A program made the position numbers and the translations under genes. Below are positions 23,861-36,488 of a stretch of 64,000 bases of DNA, one piece after another (within the stretch, counting starts at the first letter, position 1; every line of letters begins with the position of its first letter). Source of the stretch: Clavulina sp. PMI_390 (taxonomy: Eukaryota; Basidiomycota; Agaricomycetes; Cantharellales; Hydnaceae); contig WIDE01000015.1 in NCBI GenBank assembly GCA_015039315.1, positions 61,873-125,872 of the forward strand, in the 5' to 3' direction. The notes beneath the pieces were generated by a model, which was not told the DNA's origin, did no database searches, and saw only the letters and a program-made list of their open reading frames with translations.

Positions 23861-24121
23861 CTTGGGCCTCGAGATGGCGAATTGTCATAGACTCATAGTT
23901 GGTTGTTTGAGATGCAGAGAGGGAGACTGTGAGCAGCCTCAGAGCAGGTGTGGCCTTGGGTGGGGTGTTGTAATCGGTTCCCACGCTCAGACGAACGGGG
24001 ACCGCGCCCCTGCACGGCCGAAAGTTGACTCCAACCTCACTAGCCCTCCGATTTTTTTCGCGAGACTTTACGAAAGTCTTTTCAACTCCTGTTAAACTAC
24101 CTTGCACTATCCGATCTTCAA

Positions 24122-25350
24122 ATGGTTCATCTGGACAGTCTAAAAGAAGTCCCCGTCGGCGTCCTGGGCGCGACTGGCACGGTGGGCCAACGCTTCATCA
24201 AGCTGCTGGCTGTCCACCCCGTCTTCAAGCTCGTCGCGCTTGGTGCCTCGAAGCGATCCTCCGGGCAACCATATTCAAAAGCCGTCGCTGGCAGGTGGAA
24301 GCAGGTCGCCCCAGTGCCAGCGAATGTTCGGGATATCATCGTGCAGGAATGCCTCGCTGAACATTTTGCAGACTGCAAAGTAGTGTTCTCTGGGTTGGAT
24401 TCAGATGTCGCTGGAGACATTGGTGAGTCTCTATGTCACGATCTTCCTATATTTTGCGCCATGTTTTTTTGGAGTCATGGCTCATTATGACTCACTCTCT
24501 CACACCATCTTACCTTCGACGTACAGAGCTCGCATTCAGAAAAGCGGAGCTCGCGGTCTTCTCCAACGCTAAGAACCACCGCCGAGATCCTCAAACTCCT
24601 CTTATCGTTCCCCTCGTCAATCCCTCTCACCTGTCCATCATCCCATATCAGCGCTCCATTCAGTCACCTCCTCTCCAAAAGGGTTTCATCGTCACCAATG
24701 CAAATTGCAGTACAACGGGTCTCGTTGTACCTCTTGCTGCATTAGAGCAGAAATACGGACCACTTGAAGCTGTTATGGCTACCACCATGCAAGCTATCTC
24801 TGGGGCTGGTTACCCTGGTGTACCCAGCATGGACATCATGGACAACATGGTCCCCTACATCAGCGGAGAAGAGGAAAAGATGGAGTGGGAGACGGCCAAA
24901 ATCCTGGGTGGTATCGCTACCTCTGAGTCGAACGTCCAGTCCTTTGACCTTCACGCCGATGCTCCCATGCGTATCTCCGCACAGTGCACGCGAGTGCCAG
25001 TCATCGAAGGTCATACCGAGGCTGTCTCTATAAGATTTGCCCGTCGACCTCCTCCTTCCCCTCAACAAGTCCGCGAAACACTCGAAGCTTTCACATGCGA
25101 GGCGCAGACTCTGCATGTCCCTTCTGCACCCATGCACGCGATCAAGGTTCACGAGGATGAGGATAGACCCCAGCCTAGGTTGGATCGAGATTTTGAGGAA
25201 GGTGCTGGCGTCCATGTTGGCAGGATCAGACAGTGCCCTGTGATGGACATCAAGTTCGTGCTGATGGTGAACAACGTGGCTCTGGGTGCGGCTACGAGTA
25301 GTATCATCAATGCTGAAGTCGCCATTGCAAAGGATGTGGTGGTGCTATAG
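24122..25350 (+). CDS. HOM2: aspartate-semialdehyde dehydrogenase
   Basis: Converts L-aspartyl-4-phosphate to aspartate semialdehyde with NADPH, the branch step towards homoserine, threonine and methionine; fungi have this pathway and animals do not. Two exons, 24122-24422 and 24527-25350, total 1,125 nt and 374 residues, the usual length. Motifs: the Rossmann loop VGVLGATGTVGQRF, the active-site cysteine in IVTNANCSTTGL, the following ISGAGYPGVPSMDIMDN segment, and the catalytic His region RVPVIEGHTEAVSIRF. The 104-nt intron splits Glu in DIELAF. An upstream ATG is absent in frame, so the start at 24122 is firm. Confidence 0.95.
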
Positions 25351-26112
25351 GGAGTTGGCCCAAGGAGTCTGGCCAGTCCTTTCGCTGTCGGATCGACTCT
25401 CTGTATCAATATAATTTATGCGATTCGCGATTTGCATCAATATTTACTTAACAAAAGAAGTCCAGGTCGAGTTCACACCGCCGTGGTAGCCATGTCTTGG
25501 TCAGCATCATCAGCGGATTATTAGAACCAACACAACTGAATTGTCTGTAATCGATGGGCTTCTATAGAAAAATCGATTACATGTAGGAAGTGCAAATCAT
25601 CATTAGGCAGTGGCTAATGCCGAGAAACCGATGAATGGAAAAAAGTTACGAGCAGATGACTTGCAGCATCAACGAAGCACGTTGTTCAGTGAGGTAATTG
25701 AGCGCCCATAACTGCCAGAATCTTGGAAGCGGGCTGCCGGTACGTTGGGGAAGACTCAGGAGGAATAACACTCTCCCTAGGATTGATGTTGCAGGGTGTT
25801 CATGGCACCTCAAAGTAAGGCACGATACGTTGCTAGGCTAGAACTAGTATAGTTTGGGTTGCCACGTGGATAAAGTTGAAATGCGGATGGTGACATTTAG
25901 GCTTTTATTCCCCAGACAAAGCGGGACAGGGCGGAAGTGCTAAACGTGGAACCGTGGGAACGCGGAGCCTCATTCCTTTCCCACCTTCGGCGCTTCTGTT
26001 CGACAGCGTGCTGGGCCGTTGAGAGCAGCGACAAAGACACGCGCACTCGCACTCTCGACCCTATTTGCGGCTCTGGGCTGAATATTTCTCCAAAAGGCGC
26101 CTCTTTTCGCCG
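25351..26112. promoter_or_regulatory. intergenic region between HOM2 and the BOI gene
   Basis: About 760 nt with no recognisable gene or repeat. It holds the HOM2 3' end and the BOI-gene promoter and leader. Confidence 0.4.
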
Positions 26113-29100
26113 ATGGAGTACGTCTGGGGTCTGCATCCATTCATCCCCGAACACGACGATGAGATCGAGTTCAAGGGCGGCGAGCGGATCCTCGTTCTTG
26201 AGAAAGACGACGTTTATCAAGATGGCTGGTGGAGGGGAACGAACCACATGGGCAAGACGGGCCTGTTCCCAAAAGATTACACCACCAATGTCCCGCCGGC
26301 AAGCGTTAACGTGAGCACACCGAGCAAGCTCGCGAGCGCGGGTGCCCTCACTTCTTTACAGGAAGACGACGAGCCAGAGAGTTCTCCAGAAGATAGGGAT
26401 GGTAAGGCGACGATGATGAACAATCTCCCGTCCCTAGCCTCGATGGATGCCAAACTCGTAACTCCGCCGTCCATCACTCCCGCTCCCGTGTCTGTGGATG
26501 CTCCTGCCTCTGCACCAGACGCTAATGGGCACCAACGGACTGCATCTGGGACTGTGCTCCATGCCACGATGACTGATATTCAAGAAGCCATCGAGCAACT
26601 TGGTGTTCGCCAGAACGCCGACAATGCCAGCCGCTCATTCTCGTTCGCCAGCACTAGGGAGGGCCTTACTACCGACGAAGAAGACCATCGCGAATCCGAA
26701 GATCGCGATTTTAGTGATGAGCATGAGTTCGGGTGGAACAAAGATGCTCGAAAACTCCTTGCAGCTAACGCTTCCAAACAACAAGCCGAAGCCCAGAGTG
26801 CCTTGGATGCTCGTCTTGCCGCGCTCAGTCAACCTCCGATTGAAGTCGAAATGTCGGACGAGTCGGAAGATGAAGATCATCACCGGAGCTCAGATAGTCA
26901 CAATACTCGTCGGCAGTCGTACGAGGCGGCCTTTGCGATTCAAGCTGCGACCGCAGAAGCCGTCGAAGCCCAGCGAAGGCTCGCCGAGGAGATTCCTTCT
27001 ACTCCTATCACGGCTCGTCCAGGCCCTTACTCCCTTGCTTCCACGAGTGGAATCAATGGAAGTGCATCGACCAACTCCAGCTATAGTCGCCATATACGGC
27101 ATGATAGCGATGCGACCACAGTTGGAGGAGGGCACGGTTTCTCCTCCCAACCTCGATCCACCAAAGTCTCCGAATCGACTGTGGTCGGGAACCCACGTCA
27201 TATTTCATCAAGGGAACAACTTGCGTCTGCCGTGCCATCCCTGCCGGAAGCGGCGCGAACCCCTGCACCGCCCGCCGTGGTGGATGAAGCTCCCGTGATT
27301 GCAGCAGCCACCACATCTGTATTCGCAGCTGCGCAGTCTACGCCTCTCCCTATGTCCTCCCCAGCGACCCCAGCCCCGCCTCCCACCATCGACGCATCTG
27401 TTTTCCCCGTGCCTCCGCTACCTACTCCTACCCCGTACTCAGTTGCTGCTACTCCAAAGGTCCTTTTCCCTGTGGCTGAAGAGCCTCCAGCGATCATAAC
27501 TCCTATCCCTGTCGCCGTTGTCGCCCCTGCTCCAGCTCCTCCAGTTGAACCCCAGATTCAGATCCCTGCCTCTATGGCTTCATGGTCGACGCCGGCTTCC
27601 CCGATCATGTCTTCCAAACCACCAAGTGAATGGAACGTGGACGAGGTAGTAGCATGGCTGAGAAGCAAAAAATTCGACGAAGGAATATGCTCGAAGTTCA
27701 TTGGTGAGCTATTCATATAGCATCCCGTTTCTGTGTTGAGAGCTAATCGTTTCGCTACGTAGAGCACGAAATTTCTGGTGACGTTCTCCTTGAGTTGGAT
27801 ATGAACATGCTGAAGGAAGTGGACATCACTGCATTCGGAAAGCGTATGAAGCTAGCGAATGCCATCGCTGAGCTTCGGCGGCCCCCTTCTGTTGCATCGT
27901 TCAACCCTCCCATGTCGATCGCTCCGTCTATTTCTGCAAACTCGCAGATGTACACCCAAAGCCCTGTTATTCTCGCAAGTGGAATGCCACCCCTGCCATA
28001 TAGTCCCGAGAGCGCGCCGCATACGGGCGACCTCCCTGGTGGTCCATTCGGCACCATTGGGTTCGCGGATGCGAGGAACGGGAAGGCCAGACCTGCAAGC
28101 CTCGCGTTGGGCCCCGAGGACCAAGTCATCGCTGGTAAATCCATGCTTACAAGCACATCGGGCGGAAGCGTGGTTGGAGATGAGGTTCGTCACACCTAAC
28201 ACGTTTAACTGTGCTCGTTCTAACATTGTGCAAATTCAGACGGAAACTGTCTCATCACAGCGTGATTCACAAGCGAGGGCAAGGATGGGATTCGGTCGCT
28301 CTGCTGGTGGATCGATATCTTCACTCCATTCGCTCATGAATGGGACGTCTGCGACCGCCACTACGCCTCCATCCGCCACAGATCCCACTCGTTCGCGGCA
28401 CATGTCCAAAGACTCGGCGCTTACTGTGTCATCATCTCTTTCGACTCCAACGACACCTGTTTCCATGGACGATGACAAATTGTCAAAGAAAGAGAAGAAG
28501 GAAAAGAAGGAGAAAGAGAAGCAGAAAGAGAAGGAGAAAGGTATTGTTGCAACCCTCAGGACAAGCAGCTCAGCAGAGGCCGGAAGCGGTTCACGAAACA
28601 GCTTCTTTGGTGGAAGTCTTGGGAAGTCTCGGAAGCCTGCGCCACGATACTCGTACGTGTCGTATCCCCTCCACTTGATTTCACTCGACCCTTATTGATC
28701 TGTTACATTTAGGGAAACTCAAGAGACGCTCGATGCTTCTGCCAACTCCAAACCGGGTCGCTCACTTTCCCGGCTGTATATGTCCTCGGGCAGCAGCGGG
28801 CGACGAGGCCGCCAGAGCAACTCTACACCTCCTTCATCAGGCGCCTACTCCGAAGGCAGCGTGTCAATCAGTGCCCCAGAGCCCACAGGCGGGGTCCGCG
28901 AGCTTGCCCATGCTTCACCTATCTCTCCATCGTCGGATGCTAATGGCCCTACCCTGAATGGCGCAAGTGGGCTCAAGCCTAACGTCAGCGTGCTGGAGCA
29001 AATTGGGAAGCCCGACCGCGAGGGCTGGATGCGCAAGAAGGGCGATCGTTACAATTCGTGGAAGTTGCGCTACTTCATGCTGAAGGGTCCCCACCTTTAC

Positions 29101-30202
29101 TACCTGCGGAGCAAAACGGTGTGTGACACTCTTCTCCAATTTAACACTCTTCCCCTTACGTCGTTTCTCTGGCTCATGTAGGAGACCAAGATCAAAGGGT
29201 ACATCAACATCAAAGGCTATCGCATCATGGCCGACGAAAACGCCAACCCTGGACGATATGGCTTCAGTATCATTCACCCAACTGGAACCACTCACTGGTT
29301 CAGCTCTGAGGAGCAGATTGCAATTCGAGAGTGGATGAAGGCGCTCATGAAGGCTACCATCGGGCGCGATTATACCAGTGCGTGTTTCCATCCTGCTCTC
29401 TTCTATTTATTATCTGACTCGTCTTGGATCACACCCGCCGTTCCTTTACACAGAGCCTGTCATGTCGTCTGTTAACATTCCCACTATACCCCTCGCCGTG
29501 GCTCAAGCCATGTCGCCCGCTCCCCGACCTCCCTCTCCCACCCAGCGAGACGCCACTCAGCGCGCGCTCCGCCGTGATAACCCTAACCAGCTCTCCGACC
29601 GCGATGCGCAAGTTCTCATGGCCCTCCCAACCACCACAGCCGCAACTGCAACTCCATCGCAGCCTTCTCTTTCACCTCCAACGTCACCCACGTTGGCTGG
29701 CATACCAGCACCAAACCGCCCTGCTCGGGACTCCACGCGCCCTGACACGAAACGTCGTAACATGGCGCTTGAACAGGCGCAAGATGCAGAGCTCATATCG
29801 TGGATCAACAAGCGCATTCCCAATTCGTCACGCAAGGCCACGAATATGACCACTTCACTGGCGACGGGCTTGGTCCTGTACAGGCTCGCCGAGTCACTCA
29901 AAACGAATGGGGACTCTGACAAGGGGATTCGTGGTGGAGTACCAAACGTCCCTGACAGTGTCTTCTCTGATGACCCTGGCGACGACAAGCTGGATGGTTT
30001 GTTCGTACTGTTCGACTTCCTGTTGGACAACGATGTCCGCATTGGGAATGTCACCATCAACGATGTGAGGAGCGGCGATAGGGACCAGCTGGTGGTCCTT
30101 GTGAAAGCCCTAAGGGCGTGGGGAGAGAAGAGGTCGTCGTTGGACAGCATTTTTGCGTCCAAACAGACGGCGGCGTTTGGGCCCTTTATCGGCAGCTCAT
30201 AA
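26113..30202 (+). CDS. BOI1/2-like polarity scaffold (SH3-SAM-PH plus CH-like C-terminus)
   Basis: The 1,258-residue model (exons 26113-27703, 27763-28184, 28240-28652, 28713-29118, 29182-29377 and 29454-30202; 3,777 nt) has the domain order of Boi proteins, which link Cdc42, formins and exocyst at growth sites. An N-terminal SH3 domain (VWGLHPFIPEHDDEIEF ... WWRGTNHMGKTGLFPKDY) is followed by a long disordered Ser/Pro/Ala region. A SAM domain comes next (EWNVDEVVAWLRSKKFDE ... ISGDVLLELDMNMLKEVDI), then a Lys/Glu-rich stretch, then a PH domain (REGWMRKKGDRYNSWKLRYF ... GYINIKGYRI ... WMKALMKA). Past the PH domain, about 150 residues resemble a calponin-homology fold (AELISWINKRIP, TTSLATGLVLYRLAESL, VLFDFLLDNDVRIGNVTIND, LVVLVKALRAW). 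That last assignment is pattern-based. The start is the ATG at 26113. Confidence 0.85.
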
Positions 30203-30573
30203 CGAACCTGTAATAAGCTTATATCCGCTTGCCTGGGCATTCTCATTGTCCTCGCTATGCAAAACTTTTTTGTGTTATCTTCTCTTGGATTTTTTTCTGG
30301 AGACTTGTTCGTCACCACTTCCTTGTTTTCCTTCGTTGGTTTATGAAGGTGCTTGCCCCTGCGGCGAAGTGCTGAATTTTCTTTTTTCTCATCATACCAT
30401 GGTCAGTTATGTTTCATGCCCTTTCGTCAATGAAATTTTCAGTTACGCCAACGTCACTGTCCTTGCTTCCGTTCACGCGTCTCTCATCTGGTTTCAGCTC
30501 TCTGCCGACAGAATTGTCACAAGGGAAGTAGATGTCAATTATAAGGCGAAATAAGGGGGGCGGGGTGTAATAA
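30203..30573. other. convergent intergenic region
   Basis: Shared 3' flank of the BOI gene (+) and the uL13m gene (-). T-rich stretches such as those near 30285-30295 may serve 3'-end formation. No gene seen. Confidence 0.35.
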
Positions 30574-31265
30574 TTATCGTATCCTGCGATGAAGGGTGGG
30601 ACGTATCCCAACAGGGAGGGTAGGAGGTGGTGATGGTCCAGGAACTTGCCCATCCTCCCAGCGTTTGAGGACATTCGACTGGTAGGGGTTGTGCTCGTTC
30701 TCAAAAATAAGAAGTCGCTGTAGTCGTCGCTCGCGCAGTTTGTTTTTGGGCAGCATGCCAGAGACAGCTTTTCGGATAATCTGGAAATGGGAGCTGGCGG
30801 ATGAGCGAATAGGTGAGGAAACACACGAGAAAAACGGACCTCCTCGGGCTTCTTCTCCATTAGCCTTCGGAAGGGAACTTCTTTCAGGCCACCAGGATAC
30901 ATGGTGTGGTGGTAGTACATCTTCTGCTCGGCCTTGTTTCCTGTGGTGACAATCTTCCGAGCATTTGTTACAGTGACATAGTCGCCACAATCCGCTAGAG
31001 TGCATGCAAGCTATGAGCAAAGAACGAGCAGACAGAAGGCTAATAACGTACCCCCGCGGTCGAAAATAGGCTTATGCTTGCCCATAAGGACGATAGCTAT
31101 CCTCTGAGCAAGTTTCCCCAGCGTCCTCCCCTGTGCATCAACATGGTGCCACGCGCGGTGGTACGCAAGCGCAGTCTGGCATTAAGAAAACAGGCGCGCT
31201 AATGATGTTAGAAGTGGAAGATACGTAGAAACAGAATGGCTCACATTGCCCACTACTTGTGACAT
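30574..31265 (-). CDS. MRPL23: mitochondrial large-subunit ribosomal protein uL13m
   Basis: uL13 family protein of the mitochondrial ribosome. The product begins MSQVVGN, joins across an intron to [20 protein letters not shown], then [20 protein letters not shown] and [19 protein letters not shown]. Next come [20 protein letters not shown], the family signature, and [20 protein letters not shown] followed by NEHNPYQ. The C-terminus is Pro/Arg-rich and ends TLHRRIR. The organellar rather than cytosolic type is shown by [12 protein letters not shown] and the [11 protein letters not shown] block. Introns fall after MSQVVGN, after FDRG and after MEKKPEE. An in-frame ATG at 31340 could extend the N-terminus by 25 residues. 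Confidence 0.9.
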
Positions 31266-31490
31266 TGAAGAGAATGGTGGCTGTGATGACAAACAGCGCC
31301 CAACAGAACTGATCCACCCAGCAGTCGTAATCAATCTCATGTCAGAAGGACGATACGAACGGGACAAACATATGTAGCACAAATTTCACGCAAGAATGTT
31401 TTTGTATTAATGCTCTGCCAATATTCTATCCAACAACCCGATATTGATTTCCCAAAATACAGCAACAATGACATGAGGTGCGCAAAGTTA

Positions 31491-33451
31491 TCATGGAGGA
31501 ATAGATAAAACAACAGTCGTAATGGTGGCATTGGTTCCCGGGGGTGATACGATTGAAAGCTCGATATTTTCAATATGGGATCGAGAAGCGAAACGCCGAA
31601 GAGCCTGAGACTCGGATGACCTCGTGTGAAGGCTAGCCACCCGCACAGACACGAATAGATGTCGAGCATCAGCGTAGCTCAGAAGTAATGAGAACACGGA
31701 GAACATGAAAGGTACGCACTTTGCCAAGAAAGTGGCGATATACAACCCCCCAAGAGGCTGAGAGATATGAAACGGGGTTTCTGGTCAGACACGCCGTGTA
31801 TCCCAGATTACGACAACACGAGATACATCAACAGTCAGACGCACCATGCCGAAAAAGATAATAGGCTCAAACATATTCCCAGCCGTAAACTTAATGAGCC
31901 GTCCAAATATTTGCCATACCCAATCCCCGTCAGCATATGGTTCCGGGAGACGGATTATATGGAAAGTGTTTCTGGGACTCACAAGCAATAACTGTATAGT
32001 TACGACCGTTGCCGTCACCGCGCCAGTGGCGGCGCCGTAAAGAGCGAGGCGATTCAGTATAGAGTCTGTCCTGCACAAGCAAGGGAAACTATACGTCAGA
32101 AGAGGCCCATATTAGTCGCAATAGAGGCATCGTACTTCTGAAAGCCTGTCCGCCGCTTTTTCATCTCAAATGCCAGGGCAGCAGCTATCATTATGTCGAC
32201 GAAAGCCTAAAGAGGGAGACCACGTAGAAGTTGATTACTCATTATATTCGGTCTTTCCAAAATAGTAGAGCGAGGATTTGAGGAATCAAAGACACATACA
32301 GCGAAAGACAACCAGGCGGTCAAAACTCCGTGGACGGCCGCCAGCGTTTGGAACGAACTCTGTGGGGATAAGTACGAGACGATGGTAACGTCTTGCAGGG
32401 AGATGAACGTCTGCTTTCTGTGGTGGACTTGAAACGGGCGCATACTCACAAAATCCGAGCCCTAGGGAACATGCGAACCAGCGAATAATATAGATCCTGT
32501 CTAGCAATTATTGGAGACGGTAACACTCACCAAGGGCGCAGGTCGCCAGTGCAGTCTGGTCACATGGGTTACGAGATTACTAACGACAATGAAGAGGCGG
32601 CAAATGGACGGAAGGGATACCCACCAACAGAATCGTTATAAAGATATTGCGAGAGACTTGTTCAACGAAATGTGACATCAGTTCTTGCGCACTCTAATAA
32701 CAACCCTTCGATGTTTACCAGACCAGTATCGTGAAATGAAGAATGCTTGGACCATGACTGCTACCAGGACCTATCGGGACAAATAACGGTGAGCGAGGAA
32801 TGTACGGCCGACAAAAGTCATTCTACTTCATATTTACTCCATGAGTTCCATAATAGGAAAGATGCCTGGCGTAGCACGACCAGATTCACGAAAGATTAGT
32901 ACCGCATCAAATTCCTTCACACGTATACCGAGGCAGTTAGGGTCCTCACCAAGGCTGTATCAAGAGTTGTAGCAGTCCGGCATTCGACATGAGGGTTGTA
33001 TACACGCCATAACTAGTTATACCGCTAATTGGTACGAGATCGTCAGGGAGGCTCAAGCGGGATAGGCTGGGAGAAACATACGCCTCAGCCCCTTGCATCA
33101 TCCTAAAAATAGGTGTTTCAATCGAAGCACAGCTCGCCACGGAGATCATATCCTCACCACAATAAACCGACCTAGGGACGTCATCAAAATTAGAGAACAT
33201 CAATGAGTCTGATGGCAATCCAGCGAAAGGATGGCATACCAAGCCTCGGGAGTAGAAGGTATCTTTTGGATACTTCTTGTAATACAGGAAAGTTTGCACT
33301 GTGATAACCCCAAAAAGGCTACGAGGATAGGGGTATGAGACAAGTAAAGATCATAAGCAACGGGGATGACAACATACAAAGTAGAAGACCAGAGCCCAAA
33401 GAGATAGCTTGCGAGAACCCGATCGGCGTCTAATCCATTTACACCCGACAT
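31491..33451 (-). CDS. DUF6534-family membrane protein, array copy 1
   Basis: First (left-most) of four tandem copies. Function unknown; the family consists of multi-helix fungal membrane proteins. Start MSGVNGLDADRVLASYLFG, then LFGVITVQTFLYYKKYPKDT, the 14-nt microexon 33158-33171 (VGLLW), a 21-nt exon (MQGAEA), YGVYTTLMSNAGLLQLL, a YYGTHGV exon near 32850, the 12-nt microexon 32450-32461 (GLGF), SSFQTLAAVHGVLTAWLSFA, then DSILNRLALYGAATGAVTAT, MFEPIIFFGM and ASLHTRSSESQALRRFASRS. The N-terminal and C-terminal exons I traced join in frame with GT-AG signals, so the gene looks intact. It differs most from the others in its start (MSGVNG rather than MWNI/MWDI) and in its C-terminal tail. Confidence 0.75.
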
Positions 33452-34562
33452 TCACGGCGGAGACGCGATAGTTGGAGCAGGTACCAATTCCGCTAGGATA
33501 TGAGACGGTATGGGAGAGGTAGAGGAGGCATCCAGGGTACATTCGCACTCGTAAAGCTGCGACCCATTTATCTTGAGAATCCTTCAACCACGCTACGGGC
33601 TCGCGTGGCAGAGATGAAGAATTCCGTCGCGGGGGTTGGTACGACGGAAGCTGGCAGCTCACAGATTGGCCTGCACCCTGACAGATGATCGAGCATTGAG
33701 ACCTCGGGATCAACTTTTGTGTTTTGAGCGCTCGAATTCATCCCAATTGATAAGCGAATTGGAATTCGTCTGTGAGAAAAGGGAAGAGGAGAAGTCAGAG
33801 GATGAAGAGACACGGGGTGAAAGCCCCGGCCAAGGCCACAGCCATTTTCATCAAGCATTTAATTCCATGGCTTCTCAACGGTCTCCGTGGGGACCGAGTA
33901 AAAGTAGCAGCATGCAGAGCCGTACGGTGGTCACCTCCAAGGTATCTCCTCATATTGCACCATACGATAACCATCAACCCTCAAAGGTCGACGTCGTGAG
34001 CCTGGTGGAGCCAGGGGTTCGTGTTGATATGCAGAGATACTCATTCACTGTCTTATATACTCGCCCTATTGAACATGAACGCAGAGTCTATCAGCGCGGG
34101 AGGTGACAGCCTCGGTGATGGATCGGAGTGTGCCGATACGAGCTCACATCCCATGACCCCGGCGCCAGATTGCTCTATTTAGCAGATTGAATTCATTCGT
34201 GTGTTTGAAAATTTAATCGATGCACGAATTCGCCAAGCTTCGGGCGAGACTGTTGTGAGGTTGCCCATGTCTGTCCCGAGTCGCTTCCACAAATAGAACC
34301 CATTCTTAAGTAGTGATTCTAATAGTTGTTTTGATTTCGCGATGGAAGACTAACGGATATTTCACCTTTCCATCTACATGGATGAGCCGAGATCCGGTCG
34401 AATCACAGATTCTTCCCTCGGCCACGACTAAGAAACAGCGGTATCCAATTAGTTGGTCGGGCCATCTATAGCCGACTTATATACGAAGGTGCTATGTAAA
34501 CGACTAATTACAATAATATAATTTAGATCGCGAAGGACTGATTCTTCGTGCTTTGTTCACAG
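33452..34562. promoter_or_regulatory. spacer between array copies 1 and 2, with duplicated box
   Basis: About 1.1 kb. The right part is the 3' flank of copy 2. The left part is the promoter of copy 1, with a diverged form of the shared box (cgcgtggca at about 33602, then ggaagctggcag at about 33647 and a gatcgagc further on). No gene was recognised. Confidence 0.4.
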
Positions 34563-36488
34563 CTATAAATGATGGCTCTGTGATACTGCGGTCATAACCG
34601 TTACTTGGAATTGTGCATGTGATGTGGGCATATTTGAGAGCTCTATGGCCCCTTGGGGCTGGGAGGCTAACACCCGAAGGGACGATCGTGTATGTAAACT
34701 AGGAGTCAAGTTGCACCGGATCAGAGGATGGTGAGATGAGAATGATCAGCAAGCGTGGACCTACTTGGCTAAGAAGGTTGTGATATAGATACCACCCAGA
34801 GGCTTTGAAACCGCATTACACAATGGATAATCAATACGTAAACATTGAGCCATTTCGATACTATCTCAATATACTGAAGGAAATATGAGACATACCATGC
34901 CGAAGAATATTATAGGTTCAAACATTCCTCCAACCGTAAACTAAAAGGGTTTCCGGTATGCGACCGCATATAGCAGGGTAGGACGAAGCAATTTCATCGT
35001 CAGCGCCCAAACTAGAGAAAGAAGGAAGGCTTCTGACGCACCAGCAAAAGCTGCGTAGTAACCACCGTCGCTGTTACGGCACCTGTAGCAGCGCCGTATA
35101 GTGCAATGCGATTCAGCACCGTATCAGTCCTGTGCAAGTGAAACACTTGTTCATATAGGTAAAGAAACAAAGGGCGAGACATGTCGTACTTGGACAGGCC
35201 CGTGTGCCGCTTTCTCATCTCAAACGCGAGAGAGGCAGCTATTAATATATCAGTTGCGCTCTAAGATAGGAATCTGTGAGTGGGTAATTCGTTAGACCCT
35301 GATGCATGCAAGAAATGACGCATACGGCAAAGGAGAGCCAGACTTTCAGCACTTCATCAACGGCATACAGTGTCTGGAACGAACTCTCCAAGGTCATATA
35401 CGAGCGGATAGTAATGTCTTGGAGAAACATGAGAATTCCAACGATTGATTAATCTAGGAGATGTAATCTTACCAAGACCAAGACCTGTGAATGATGACGA
35501 AGCATGACATGTCAGTTCAGCGCATCATTAGCAGTCGAGCGGCTACGCTCACCAAGGGCGCAGGTCATGAGCAGAACCTAAGCACATTCAAGACGATCAT
35601 CAATAAAGTTGACGACTCCGCTATTAGAGATCCTCACCAAAGATACCGTTACGAGAATGTTATGAGAAACTATTGATGATTAAAGGGTTAAGCCGACATT
35701 GTTTTTGCCAACAAGGATGCATTGGGACTCACTGGACCAGTATCGTACGACGAAAAAGGCTTGAACCATGACAGCTGCCAAGACCTGAAAAGAAAAAAAC
35801 GATTATGAGTTAGGTAAACGTGTGAATGAAATGCTGCGGAATGAACATACTCCATGCGTTCCATAGTAGGAGCGATCCCTGGCGGAGAGCAGGTACCCGA
35901 TTAAGATAGAGCATGTAAGGGGGTTATGGGTCAGCGAAACATTGGCTACATTTGCCGCTGAGGTGTTGCTCTGCTAACCAGGGTTGAGCCAAGAGTTCCA
36001 GAAGTCCAAACGTCGATGTAAAGGTATTATATATCCCCAGACTTGATATGGAGCTATAGCAAAGATATAACAGTTGTGGAGGGATTGAAGGGGGAGCAGT
36101 ACAGATGCGGAAAAGATGCTTACACTTCGGTAAGCTGCATGAACCTAAATTTTGTTGGATTAGGGATGTACTAATAATAGTGTTCTGAGATTCTCACCAA
36201 AACAAACCAACCTGCCACAAGGGAGAACGATGAGCAATGTTTTGAATGTCATTGAAACAAAGTGTAGTCGTGCCCTACCAGCAACTGGGTGTAGAGAGCG
36301 TCATTTCTGTATTTCTTGTAGTACAGATGAGTTTGGACGGTAATAACTCCGAAGAGACTGAGAGGTAGGTTGAGAAGGTTGGCAAAGGCGTTAAGAACGG
36401 CAGATAGTACAAACACCGCAGATGACCAGGTTCCAAAAAGATAGCTTGCAAGTACTCGATTAGGGTTGATGCTGCCGATATTCCACAT
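34563..36488 (-). CDS. DUF6534-family membrane protein, array copy 2
   Basis: Second tandem copy. Start MWNIGSINPNRVLASYLFG; the phase-2 first intron (donor gtttgt) joins to LFGVITVQTHLYYKKYRND. The 14-nt microexon is 36198-36211 (VGLFW) and the 21-nt exon encodes FMQLTE. The next exon reads SISSLGIYNTFTSTFGLLEL, then RDRSYYGTHG near 35870-35900. The 12-nt microexon is 35473-35484 (GLGL). Later come LAIRSYMTLESSFQTLYAVD-type sequence, TDSVLNRIALYGAATGAVTA, MFEPIIFFGM, GGIYITTFLA, and a last exon SLHTRSSLRVLASQPQGAIE ending at the stop 34563. The exon layout is the same as in copies 1, 3 and 4. No break was seen in the exons read. Hydrophobic segments predict about seven membrane helices. Confidence 0.75.

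Noticed and set aside
26277..27497. Several antisense frames under the disordered part of the BOI-type gene
   Set aside because: They mirror the low-complexity Ser/Pro/Ala coding strand, and the sense frame carries the SH3, SAM and PH domains.
33060..33110. A possible GC donor in array copy 1 (ctgag|gcgtat)
   Set aside because: Alignment with the other copies puts the donor two bases further, at a canonical gtatgt in phase 2, so no noncanonical site is needed.
34200..34562. AT-rich stretch checked for transposon or LTR remains
   Set aside because: No terminal repeats, reverse transcriptase, transposase or target-site duplication could be seen.
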